Source of the DNA: Akebia trifoliata
Taxonomy: Eukaryota; Streptophyta; Magnoliopsida; Ranunculales; Lardizabalaceae
DNA: 64,000 nt
Assembly (NCBI GenBank): GCA_017979445.1
Contig: CM030710.1
Span: 14,370,248-14,434,247, forward strand
Reading direction: 5' to 3'
The translations under genes and the position numbers were made by a program. Positions within the stretch are counted from its first letter, which is position 1; every line of letters begins with the position of its first letter. The notes under the pieces are model-generated. The model was not told the origin of the DNA. It made no database searches and saw only the letters and a list, made by a program, of their open reading frames with translations. Shown piece by piece: positions 46,392-57,392 of the stretch.

Positions 46392-47671
46392 TTCTTCTCT
46401 GTTGTAGAGTAATTAAGCTGAGCATCGTTTGGGGTTTTACTAGCATATTGGATAACATGAGGTTGTTTTTCAATTCGCTGACCCAAAACAGTACCTATTG
46501 CATAATCTGAAGCGTCGCACATAACTTCGAATGGAATACTCCAGTTTGGAGGTTTAATAATGGGTGCCGATGTTAACTCAGACTTGAGCTTGTTGAACGT
46601 AGAGAGACATAACTCTGAAAAGTCGAAAGAAACATCCTTTCCCAATAGCTCACATAAAGATTTCGAGATTTTCCCGAAATCTTTAATGAATCTACGATAG
46701 AAACCTGCATGGCCTAGGAATGATCTAATTTCTTTGACCGTTCTAGGAGGTGGTAATTTTTCAATTAGACCTACCTTTGCCTTATCTACCTCAATCCCCT
46801 TAGCAGAAACAATGTGCCCTAGTACAATCCCCGATGTTATCATGAAATGACATTTTTCCCAATTGAGGACTAGATTGACCTCTTTGCAACGTACAAGGAC
46901 CAAAGTCAAGTGATGGAGACATTCCTCAAAACTTGATCCAAAAACTGAAAAATCGTCTATGAATACTTCGAGATATTTTTCTAATATGTCGAAAAATATA
47001 CTCATCATGCACCGTTGAAAAGTAGCGGGTGCATTGCACAATCCAAAAGGCATGCGACGATACGCGAAAGTTCCGAAAGGGCAGGTGAAAGTTGTTTTCT
47101 CTTGATCGATTGGAGCAACAGGTATCTGGTTGTACCTGGAATAACCATCTAAGAAGCAATAGTAAGAATGTCCTGCCAGACGCTCTAACATTTGATCAAT
47201 GAAATGTAAGGGGAAATGATCCTTAAGAGTCATCAAGTTGAGTTTCCTATAGTCAATACACACTCTCCATCCATTTTGAACTCGAGTGGGGATTAATTCA
47301 TTGTCTTGGTTCACTACCACAGTGATACCAGACTTCTTAGGAACTATTTGTATAGGACTCACCCAACGACTGTTAGAGATAGGATAGATAATACCTGCAT
47401 CTAGCAATTTCATCACTTCCATCCGAACTACGTCTTTCATTATAGGATTTAGTCGTCTCTGAGGTTCTAAGGAAGGCTTAGCGAAATCCTCTAAACGAAT
47501 ATGGTGCATTACCACAGATGGACTAATTCCCTTGATGTCAGCTATGCTCCAACCAATAGCTTCTTGATGTTCTTTTAATACTCCTAACAACTTTCTCTCT
47601 TGAACTTCATTAAGGTGAGAGGAAATGATTACGGGCAAGGTTTGATTCTTACCAAGAAATGCATATCTCAA
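46385..47671 (-). pseudogene. Reverse transcriptase and start of RNase H, Athila-type
   Basis: Open for 428 codons. RT: WVSPIQIVPKKSGITVV, VCIDYRKLNLMTLKDHFPL, FLDGYSRYNQIPVAP, FGLCNAPATFQRCM, and the catalytic FIDDFSVFG (F-x-D-D, normal for Athila). Thumb: HIVSAKGIEVDKAKVGLIEK and EIRSFLGHAGFYRRFIKDF. The RNase H start is CDASDYAIGTVLGQ with the first catalytic Asp. All RT acidic residues are present. The ORF ends early by frameshift at 46385. Upstream a frameshift near 47680-47713 separates it from protease. Confidence 0.9.
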
Positions 47672-47712
47672 GGTCTCTGGAAGCGACTTGAGTTCTAATT
47701 TTGGAGGTTCGA

Positions 47713-48471
47713 TTAAGAAGGAACAAGATTGGATGTGCGCACAGGAAAACTTTCAATTTTTGCGTGCCACCGCACAGAATCTAAGAGTGAAACAGATTCA
47801 AGCAAAGCATTGACTTCACTTATAGACTCTTCGACGTCCAAGTCAAGGCCAAAGTGAGCCAAACATTTTGTTAGGGGATCAGAGTACCCTAACTCTTGAT
47901 ACGTTTGATTGACTAGCATATCTATCATGTTCACTTCCTCCATACCATCATCTACATCAATTCCTTGAAAATTGTGGAAGACGTTCAGTTTCACTTTCAT
48001 ATCCCCAAATGCTAAAGTCATAATTCCGTTTCTACAATGAATGACTGCGTCAAACGTGACTAAGAATGGACGTCCTAAGATGATAGGAATATGATTATTC
48101 GAATTGATGACTGGCTCCGTGTCTAAGACGACGAAGTCAACAGGGAAATAAAAATCTTTGACTTTAACTATCACGTCCTCAACTATACCCTTTGGAATTT
48201 TTATGGACCTATCGGCTAGACTCAACGTGATATCGGTGGGTTTCAAAACCCCCAAACCTAATTGTTTATAAACTGAATATGGTAAAAGGTTCACACTAGC
48301 CCCTAAGTCTAAGAGACATTTTTTGACCACTTGATTTCCAATATGAATGAAAATTGTCGGACATCCAGGATCCTTAAATTTTGGTGCAATTGTTTGTTGG
48401 ATGAGCGACGAAGCTTGGGCTGCCATGATAGCTTCCCGAGGAAATGGTGTTTTCCTTTTAGCTGTGGTCAA
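47713..48471 (-). pseudogene. Aspartic protease region, Athila-type
   Basis: 252 codons. The active-site loop reads CLLDLGASVNLLPYSVYKQL, with Asp-Leu-Gly-Ala as normal for Athila, then the flap region and PIILGRPFLVTFDAVI, the C-terminal strand and helix. The domain appears intact. The frame is broken on both sides: from gag near 48475-48570 and from RT near 47713. Confidence 0.85.
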
Positions 48472-48569
48472 ATGCTTTAGAATTTCGCATAAGAAGGTAT
48501 CTGCTTAATGGCATCTAGGAATGGGATATTGATATGCACATTTTGAAAGACTTCTAAGACACCTTGAAA

Positions 48570-50319
48570 TTACTTACCTTTTTTAGAATCTCTAAGGCGA
48601 TGGGGAAATAGAGCTTTTGGAATTGGCAAAATGATAGGAGGATTTTCCAAATCTTTCTCTTTCTCTATTGGAGACTCTATGACTTCTTTTTGAACTTTGT
48701 CCTTCTCTAGGACTTTTTCTCCCATGTCAATAGGTTGGACCTTGTTGTCCATTTTTTTTCCCGAACGCAAGGTGTGGATAGCCTGGACTGAGTCTTGTGG
48801 AGCTCCAGAATGGCTTCCTACTTCGTATTGACCTTTCGATCCGTTTGGAATCAAAGGTTGACCTCTAGGGTTAGGGATAGTCTGACTAGGAAATTGACCT
48901 TTCTCTCTCCCACTCAAGGAGAGAGCTAACTGTCCCAACTGAACTTCCATCTTAGCTATGGATTACGTAGTGACCTGGTTAATCTGAGTTTGATTTTGAT
49001 GGGTTTTCTGTTGAGTTTGGATGAACTGCTGTTGCTGTCTCATTAACTCGGCAATCATAGATTCTAAGGACGACTGTTGTTGGGCAGGCTACTGGTAATT
49101 GGTCATGGGATCTGGTATGATGGCTCTACAATCTGTAGATTGTTGGGGTTGATAAGGGACTTGAGGAACAATAGCTTGGTTTGTGGAAGAACCAGATTGC
49201 CTAGGAAAACTCCTATTGTAACCTGACGGACCACTAGATTGAATAGGTTCGTTCTGTCTGTATGAGAAATTAGGATGGAACCTATTATTTGGGTGATACG
49301 TTTGGCTAAAAGAGTTTGGAGTTGGCTTCCTAAAAGCACTATAGCCATTAATCGCATTTGCTTGTTCAACTTTGATTTGAGGCAAGGTGGGACAACACTC
49401 GACCAAATGGTCGTTGCCGTCGTATATGACGCACAAAGAACTCGGTTCAACAGTCACTTGCGAAATTGCACGAGGGTCTAGGTGAGGTTTGGATGCTGAG
49501 GTGGTAAAGGCATCTAACTTCTTCGTGAGATTGTTCATCCCACTCAGTAGACTAGATCATAACATTTTTGAGATCAGGATCTGCCTTCATCTCATACATG
49601 CCTGTCTTTCTAACCGGATCATCTCTATCAAATTCTTCTTGGTTAGTACTCCAATTTTGAGCACTCTCGGCTAACTCTACGAGGAAATCGTACGCTTGGT
49701 TGGGAGTCTGGTTCATGAACTGACCCTTATGCATTGACTCGACTAAGGTACGTTGATTCATTGTTAATCCTCTATAAAAACTTTGCACCAACTGTGCTTT
49801 GTCAATGTCATGGTGTGGGCACTTGACCAATAAATCATTGAATCTTTCCCAAGTTTGGGAAAATTCATCATCAGGACGGGCTTTAAAATTTCTAATAGAG
49901 TCCTTCATTTTCTCAGTTTTGGCCACGGGGTAGAATTTGGCCATAAATTTCTTGGATAGAACATCCCAGGTAGATATGGAATTGGGTGTTAGGGAGTTCA
50001 ATCACGCAGCTGCGTGGTCTTCCAAGGATAATGGGAACAGAATAAGCTTGATACTCTCTTCATCTAGATTCTAATTTCTAAAAGTTTGACATATAGTCAA
50101 GAATCGATTAAGATGGGTGTAAGGTTGTTCACGCTCTAAACCGTGGAACTTAGGGAGCATATTAATGGTGGCAACCTTAATTTCAAACTGAGATGCATTG
50201 TTCAATGGTAAAACAATGCATGTAGGAGGAGATACGTAAGTTGGAGCGAAGAGCTCATTGAGAGTTCGCTCTCGATCACCCATCATAACTTCTGATGGTA
50301 CATTCGATCTCAGGATCAA
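48570..50319 (-). pseudogene. Gag of the Athila-type element, in four pieces
   Basis: 50071-50319 is the N-terminus (FHGLEREQPYTHLNRFLTIC). 49552-50001 is the capsid core (WDVLSKKFMAKFYPVAKTEK, DEFSQTWERFNDLLVKCPHH, LVQSFYRGL). 49089-49538 holds the nucleocapsid and a Gln/Asn/Pro-rich part. 48570-48950 is the Lys/Glu-rich end before protease. Breaks: TAG near 50071, TAG where Trp is expected near 50002, TAG near 49551 plus a shift, and stops near 49088 and 48958. The zinc knuckle reads C-V-I-Y-D-G-N-D-H-L-V-E-C-C: its second Cys is now Tyr. Confidence 0.8.
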
Positions 50320-51545
50320 ATGGTTCTAACACGTTGTTTTGTGAACGTCTACCAAGCATGCAAATCACACAGTCGATCAAACAATCACAAAAAGAAAAGA
50401 CTGGACCTAGATAGGTTGCCTAAAGCTAGACAACTCCTAACTGGGTAGAAATAGCGCAACTAGCCTTCCAACTCGATTCTATGAAGTCAAGTTTGAATCA
50501 TTCGGATCTCCAGATCAAAGGAGGCGCACAATGCATAAGCAAGGCACTCTTAAATACCTTCTTTCTTGAATAGACTGAGTCTATTCCCTCAAAGGGCAAG
50601 ATCTTACTAGATAGAAAAATGACCAAGAAACGCAATTGGCACAACTTGAAGCGGAATTTCTCCTATTGAGCTCGTGGGCCCTATAGTCAAGTCTAATTGA
50701 TTTTAATTAATTTGATTGGATGACTAGTGAGTTGATTATCCTAATTAGAGCAAGGAATTGGTAATGACTTCCAATCCTTATCTTATCATGCCATCCCTAG
50801 GAGAGGGGTGCTCTTTACTACTTAATTAACTATTCCAAGTGTGTGCAAATTGGAAGAATAACATACAAAGGCAAGGAGTAACCCACTAGCAAAGAGAGGC
50901 GTGGGTGTTTCGAGATTACCTCCCGTGCTAGACGGGGTGAAGACAGTTTGAGTCGACTTATGACACCAACTCCAATTTTGGTGTGCGAACCTAAGGAACC
51001 GTGACGGTATTGTCCACCCGTCGTCCTTCCTTAGTCTATTACAATCCAAGCCTTCTTGGATAATTAAAAAAAATTACAAAGAATCTTATACAAGTGTTTC
51101 TAAAATAGAAAAATAAACCTAACTAAAGATTCAAGGAAATTGAAAGAAAAGAAGAAAAAAAAATGTTCACCTACAAGAAGCAAAACAGAAATGTTAGCAG
51201 AAATGATAGTAAACGGACTCAAAAATAGAATCTTACTTACCACAATCTTGCTGACTATGTCATATTTTATAGAAAATTTCGTTCTACCCCAAATCGATAT
51301 ATTATAATAGATAATCGGAGATCGGAGCAGAAAGTTACAGTCAGTTTAAGTTCTGCTGTCAAGGGTGAAAAAATAAACGGGAATGACTTTTTTTTTTTTT
51401 TTAATGTTTTTTTCTTCTTTCTTCTTTCTTAAAATCTCAAGAACACTTGAATTTATAGAAAGAAACCAAAAGAAAAAAAATAAAATAAAATAAAAATGAA
51501 AGAAATTAATTTTAAATCAAAACTTACCACTAATACCTTTACCTT
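50320..51545 (-). mobile_element. Leader of the Athila-type element
   Basis: About 1.2 kb between PBS and gag on the - strand, AT-rich, no ORF with recognisable content. It includes a T-run of about 15 at 51389-51403. Confidence 0.6.
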
Positions 51546-51563
51546 TCCCCGGCAGCGACGCCA
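51546..51563 (-). other. Primer-binding site, tRNA-Asp type
   Basis: The - strand reads tggcgtcgctgccgggga, close to the Athila PBS TGGCGCCGTTGCCGGGGA (tRNA-Asp), six bases inside the 5' LTR. Confidence 0.8.
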
Positions 51564-51569
51564 AAATTC

Positions 51570-52781
51570 TGATGAGACTATCGTTGTTCTTCTCACCGGA
51601 GTTAATAATAATCTTTGTTTTACCTTACTTGTGGGGCAAGTAGGGGATCGAACCCAAGAGAAAGGAGGAATAGAGCTAAGCTAAGAAGATAAAATCCAAA
51701 TTAACTAAAAGGAATTAAAACTGTTTTTCTTTGTATTTTTGAACTTATAAGAATATGTAAAATTGCTAGAAAATAAACTAATGTAAATGAAATTAAAAGC
51801 AAGTAAACTTATGAATTAAAACACCATTGGAGGTGGATCTACCTAAAACATGTTAATGAGCAATTCCTAGTCTCTAGCCTTTTTATAACTCAATCATAAG
51901 GGCTTGGTGTTAGCTCCTTAGATCGGAAAGTTTTGCAAATAAAATGAAATAAAGGAACAAAAACAAAGTAGAATTCTTTGAAAACTTCTTACTACAAATT
52001 ATCTAATTTAAGCATACTTTATCTTGATCTAATCTAAGCATAAAGTATCTATATTAAGAATAAAAGGTGCAAGAAACTTAAAGAGAATTCATAAGCATTT
52101 TAAATAAAAGAAAGGCATAAAATTAGAAATAACACAAGAACTTGCTCTAGGCTTTTCCACTCTCCAATGGAGGAGAACTTAGCCTAATGTCATTGCAAGA
52201 GAGGGAAGATAAGAGATGAAAGAACTTTTCTTCATTTCATGGAGAAAATTACAACTTCTTCTTCTTCTACTTCTTACAAGACTATTTAACCAAAAGAAAA
52301 TAACTAGAAGATGAAAATACAAAAAATAAGAGAATAGGCTAAGATCCTTAGATTAAAGGAGTCTTGGATAAGAGAACCAAGATGGGACACTTTCTCTAGA
52401 AATGAAGGCTCTATTTAAAGAGAAAATGTGTGTAGACGAGTCTAAAAGTAGCCTCCACTTTTCTTTGCACAAAAAGACAAAAAAGGAGAATATGAGTTAA
52501 GGATTAGGGCATTCCAAAGGATTAGGGTATTCCAAAGTGGGCCCAAATACTTTTATCTTGAGATTTTGATTCCAATTTGTTGATTTTCTGCACAAGAAAC
52601 ACACGTAATTAGATTTATCTAGTAAATGAATTTATTTATATATAATTAAGTCTAATTAACATGCAACGTGGTGATTTGAGGCTTATCATGATTATTATCT
52701 TAATATAGATAGATAAGTACAAAAATCAAGATAAATATCTGAAAAATGTGTGTATAATTGAGTGTTTGGAAACACTCATCA
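51570..52781 (-). mobile_element. 5' LTR of the Athila-type element
   Basis: Starts tgatgag and ends ctcatca on the + strand. It is 1212 bp and pairs with 42447-43507. It is the fuller of the two copies and includes a 'cttcttcttcttctacttctt' stretch near 52258 missing from the other. It carries its own near-perfect tandem duplication 'attccaaaggattaggg' at about 52510-52535. A likely TATA box (- strand TTTAAATA) is at 52412-52419. Confidence 0.95.
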
Positions 52782-52786
52782 AGTAT
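52782..52786. other. Target-site duplication of the Athila-type element, right copy
   Basis: AGTAT, matching 42442-42446. Confidence 0.9.
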
Positions 52787-53279
52787 GGGGGATTGGGTGG
52801 ATAGGTTGCACTGCCTTTTGGGATTTTAGGGACTGTTGGGTAGTGAGAACTGGGATGGTTTAGTGGGGAATGGTTAAGTTCGAGGGACTATTTTTGGTGG
52901 AGGTTCAAGGATGGCTTGAACTATTCTTTGGATTGGTTTGGGGTTTTGGCCAGTAGGAAATATGATGGTTTTGGGCGAGTAATAGGGATTGTTTTAGGGA
53001 CTGGATTTTTAATGGGAGTTGGCATGGTTTATAGACAGTTCGGGGACTATTTAGGGGTGGATTGAAGTGGATTGTGTGGGTTGCAGTTAATTTTTCTCTC
53101 ATTTTCTTTTCCTCATTTTAGCACGTTCTATGTTTGGCAATGTATGTTCATCATGCTCGTTATGTTTCCTATCTTATTTTTGTTTCATTTTGCCTGCTTG
53201 ATTGTGAACACTTGGCATGTTCTGGATATCCACACATTTTCTTTCCTTTGAATGATATCTCGACGTGGTTGGTATGGGT
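52787..53279 (+). other. No supported gene; continues 41698-42446
   Basis: G/T-rich sequence resuming after the Athila insertion, with 'gggattttagggactgttgg'-type repetitive wording, then AT-rich sequence. No ORF with recognisable content. It could be intron or leader of the gene at 53948. Confidence 0.35.
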
Positions 53280-53890
53280 TCTTGGCTGGGTATTACCTGG
53301 GTTAGATTGGGTTTGCTAAGTAAACCAGGCTGACTTGGTTTGATTGAGTATAAGCTAGGTTGACTGGGGTACATGGGTTAAACTAGGTTTACTGAGTTGA
53401 GTTGGGTTGACTGGATTAAACTGAGTTGAGTTGGGGTTTGATTTAGGTGGGTTAAGTTTCACTTAGATTGGATAGGTTTGACTGAGTTGAACGGGTTCAC
53501 TCAGATTTGACTGGGTTTGACTGGGTTGGATATGTTTGACTCAGGTGGGCTAGGTTTGACTTAGATTGGGTAAGTTTGACCGAGTTGACTAGGTTTGACT
53601 CAAATTGGATAGGTTTGACTTAGTTGAATTGGATTTGACTCAGATGGATTGGTTTGACTTTGATAGGTTAGGATTGACTAGGTCAAAAGGGATTAACTGG
53701 GTTGGAACAGGTTGATTTAGATTTGATTAGGCTGATTAGATTTGATTAGATCAACTAGGTAGGACCCTGGTTGACTGGGTTTAAATTGGTTTGACCTGAT
53801 TTGGGGTTTAGCTGGGTCGAGTTGACTTCGGTTGATTAGATTGGTTGGGTTTTGACTTAGATGGATTGGTTTGACTTAGACAACTTCATC
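53280..53890. repeat. Degenerate minisatellite of ttgactgggtt type
   Basis: About 600 bp in which variants of 'gggtttgactgggttgac' or 'ggtttgacttagattggat' recur every 10-25 bp, strongly G/T on the + strand. Units are too diverged for a constant period. The array ends about 60 bp before the ATG at 53948. Confidence 0.8.
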
Positions 53891-53947
53891 GAGATACATG
53901 ATCATAGGATTTTTGCATTGTTTATTGATCACACGGCGATTTACAGA

Positions 53948-56485
53948 TGGGTAGAGAGCGGAGGACTCGAGTGGCGAGGCATTCTTCTGATGAGGAGGAG
54001 TAGGCGAGGTCTTGGACCCGGACCCGCTTTGCTTTGGGGTCCGGTGTCGCCACAGAGTATGGTTAGCCGAGACAGCCTTCATGTAGGCCTGATTTAGCGT
54101 CGGTAGCTGGTTCTTTGTCTGGGAGCAGGGCAGATGAGGCCAACACTTCTCAGAGCGGTCCAGCTAAGGATCTTCCCAGTGGTAGCGGGGGGAGAGGCAG
54201 ACGTGGTAGCCGAGGCCGGGCGAATAGGGCTGTAGGTGCCGGCCGAGTAGGTCATGAGGTTCCCAGGGTAGAGATCCCTGCGGAGGAGAGTGAGAGGGTC
54301 CCAGATACCTCTCTGCTTCGTGGGCTAGGGAGGCATGTTTCTATGTTCGTTCGCTTGGATATCCCTACGTCCTATCCTTCAGCTAGTTTCAGAGGCAGAT
54401 GGAGTGCCTTTTTTCCATAGCTGCCCTATTTTCTGATGATATCCGGACCCAGTTCTCGACAGTGGGCTTCGGAGCCTTCTTGCAAATACCGACTTTCAGA
54501 GCAGATCAACCTCTGTTTATAGCCATGATAGAGAGGTGGTTCCTAGTGACTTATTCTTTTCATATGCCGGAGGTTGAGATAGGCATTCGGCCTTCCGATT
54601 TTGTAGCGATTACGGGTATTGCTATGGACGGGGAGCCCCTGCCCCTTGCCATGATGTCTGTCCAGGAGGTGGGCGAGCTGTTAGGTATCACCAGAGTCCC
54701 TGCCTCCATGGTGGGGAAGATGGGACGCATTAGCACTGAGGTTTTGATGGGGCTTCTGTTGATAGAGGGAGAGGACGGAGCTCCGCCCACTTATAGAGAG
54801 AGATCGGCCCGCTTCGGTGATCGTGATTTCGACATCATCTTCCGGATCTGCTTTCTCCTTCTTATCGGTAGTTACTTCTTTTTGGAGGACGATTCTTCCG
54901 TCTCTACTACCTTCCTCTCCGTTATGCACGATATCGATCATATCGGAGATTTTGACTGGGGGAGCCTCATATATGGTACTATTTTGGCTGGGCTTGACCG
55001 AGTGGTGGAGGGCATCACTGCACCTCGTGAAGCTGGTATCTCCACTCGATTCTTCTGGCACTTTATTGAGGTAACGTATATCTTAATTTCTTCTCAGTTC
55101 CTTTCTCGATGTCGCATTCACTGTCTAATACTTTATTTCTTTTCCCAGATTTTTGTTCGTGTATATTTTTCATTCTATCTGCCTACCCGTCGGCATCCCG
55201 ACGAGGGTTATTCGTTGGGTGCATTCTGGGCTACCAGAGTCGCCAGGGCTATCAGGAGCAGTCCTAGGAGTGCTCAGGCCCACATCGATCGATGTCATCT
55301 TCGAGACATGAGTACCTCAACTTTTTCTCTCTTGTTTGGCCTTGGAGCTATTTGTACTTGTTTTCTGACTGTCTCTTTTGTAGATCTTCTCCTTTACTTT
55401 GCGAGACCTCCCTCGCACTGTCAGCGAGAGGCAGGAGGTGAGGAACGCCTACAGGCGTAACACCAGACGACAGGGCTACCCCTACTTCATTGGCGAGCAG
55501 AGATATACATTTTACCTAGGGGAGCGCTTGTTTTTCCAGCACGACGGGAGCCTTCGCATCCTTGTCGCTCCACCTGAGCCCATCTCGGGGGCTATGACGG
55601 TAGATGAGTATCTCGCCCAGTCAAGGGGTGTTGATGCTGCTGGACTGGTGTGAGGGGGTGATTATCAGGCATGGTTCCGAGAGGCGTCCATTGGATGCAT
55701 CATGCCTGCGGTCACTGCCCGTGCTGGGATCACAGAGATAGGAGGGGTCTTGCTGTAGGAGCATACTGTCACGGTATACATTCCATCATTTGTCTCTTTT
55801 ATGTAGAACTCTTAGTTTCTCATTATTCTCATTTGTTTGCTATTTTTACTTTCAGGCCGATGATCTTCGTTGTCTCCGCGAGGGCTATGATGTCATCGAG
55901 GCTCAGGCAGCCAGGGCCGTGGAGATGGAGAACAGATGGAGGGCCTCTAAGGTGGAGGTGGAGGAGCAGGCTACCCGTATTGAGGAGCAGGAGGCTCGCC
56001 TTGAGGCCCAGGCAGCTCGCATCCAAGAGCTAGAGCTGGAGGCAGCCTTGCGGGAGTCTCGTTTCCAGGCTGAGATGGTATGTCATCATTTGTTTCTTTT
56101 TCATCATTCCTGTGTAGACTGTAGAATAGTTTTTATCTATTCTGATTGATTTTCTCATGACCTTCTCAAGATTACTATCGACGCCGAGACGGAGCGAGCA
56201 CCTCTGTGCATCTTCCGACACCTCCTAGGGTAAGTATATGCATTTTAGTTGTTTATTTTCTTACATATGCTGCATGTATCACCGCCTATGTTTTAATCTG
56301 CTCTATTTCTTTATTTTCAGGCCTCCTCCTCCACTGGACCCTCCGTTCTGAGTGCTGATCTGGATGCAGAGCTCTTCTTCACGGATTCCAATAGACAATT
56401 GCGGATGCATGGTCTACCTTCTTCCGGGGTGTTGGGTTCTGGTGTTGTGGCTGGATCCTCTTCTGGAGCGGTTTCAGAGACTTAG
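53948..56485 (+). pseudogene. Split plant-mobile-domain-like gene
   Basis: GC-rich coding sequence in several exons. The N-terminal part (53948-54400) is Arg/Gly/Ser-rich, with TAG codons at 54002-54004 and 54068-54070 and a shift near 54400. The long open frame 54399-55070 reads LFIAMIERWFLVTYSFHMPE and VAITGIAMDGEPLP, the conserved start of plant mobile domains (PMD, MAIN/MAIL family and transposon relatives). DIDHIGDFDWGSLIYGTI follows. Likely introns (gt..ag) are 55071-55148, 55312-55383, 55774-55855, 56078-56170 and 56230-56320. The later exons read RRNTRRQGYPYFIGEQRYTF, then an Ala/Glu/Arg coiled coil (55856-56077), and an end at TAG 56483-56485. One phase does not fit at the 55311 junction and another near 56077. 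A further TAG lies near 55757. Whether it is host-derived or an extra ORF of B2 (which would be antisense) is open. Confidence 0.55.
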
Positions 56486-57049
56486 AGCGCTCGGGACGAT
56501 ACTCGCCCCTCTATCTGATTTTGTTTGTTCCTTGCAACACATGTAGACGTTCTTGTATTAGACTCAAACATATTTGTAAACAGTTTACTTATGTATATAT
56601 ATATGTCTGTATATTTGTCATTCCTTGCTTTGTTGTATGATCACATGTGCAACTGATTTGGGCTCCAACGAGCTTTTTGGGTGTGGTATCCATCATTAAG
56701 GCTTTTGAGCCTTCTTGAGTGTTGGTGAGTCTACGGGTGGGTAAAAGGTGCGATTAGGGTCCCAAGGACCCTTCGAATGTGCTCTTTGAGTGATGTGAGT
56801 CATTTAGGATCCATGGTGAGTGAGGTGGTTCGTAGAAGCCTGACCTGGCCCAATGTGATCTTGGTGAGTTCCTACGTGCCCGATATGTATTTTGAAAGTT
56901 TCTGAGAGTTTTGAACGCATTTATCGAGCACATAGGAATTTCTATCATTTCCATGTGATTTTAAGATATCGAGCCCTGAGATAACCATTATGTAGTCTGG
57001 AATTATCAAAATCTCAAATGACTCAGGCCCCAAGGCTTAAAATGTTCTG
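56486..57049. other. No gene seen
   Basis: 3' flank of the preceding gene with a (TA)n run near 56597, then ordinary sequence. No ORF with coding character and no repeat boundary recognised. Confidence 0.4.
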
Positions 57050-57261
57050 GTCCATGTTCTCAACACAGATAGCTTTTCCCAGCTTTCATCCGTGCCCGGA
57101 GCACGGATAGGTCATTTTTTCTTTCATTTGTGCCTTATGTACGGATGAGTCACATTTTTCTTCATCCGTGCTCCCAACACGGATAAGTTAAAGTTGATTT
57201 TATCCGTATTTTGGGCACGGATCACTCATCATTTGTCCTTATCCGTGTTTCAAACACGGAC
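57050..57261 (+). repeat. Six-unit array of regularly spaced hairpins (array 2)
   Basis: Units start at 57050 (degenerate), 57088, 57126, 57164, 57202 and 57241; spacings 38, 38, 38, 38 and 39. Each is 7-nt arm, 7-nt loop, 7-nt arm. The units at 57088 and 57164 have perfect arms atccgtg / cacggat. Loops differ (cccggag, ccttatg, ctcccaa, ttttggg, tttcaaa). The array ends with 'cagtatg' like array 1 and lies about 130 bp before the ATG at 57393. Confidence 0.85.
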
Positions 57262-57392
57262 CAGTATGTTTTACTTTTCTCTTTCAGCCTATTTCACCAT
57301 TGGTTTTGCCTTAGCTTTTCATTTTCACGCTTTTACTTCCCCTTTTCACATTTTGAGCGATTTTTACTCTCTTCCTTCTTCAACTTCAAGCT

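Noticed and set aside
54681..55061. - strand open frame of 126 codons
   Set aside because: It is antisense to the mobile-domain exon on the + strand, and its composition follows from the GC-rich codons opposite.
57050..57261. CRISPR-like reading of the hairpin arrays
   Set aside because: The repeated part is a 21-nt imperfect inverted repeat with variable loop, the spacing is 17 nt, and the setting is eukaryotic. Nothing supports a CRISPR system.
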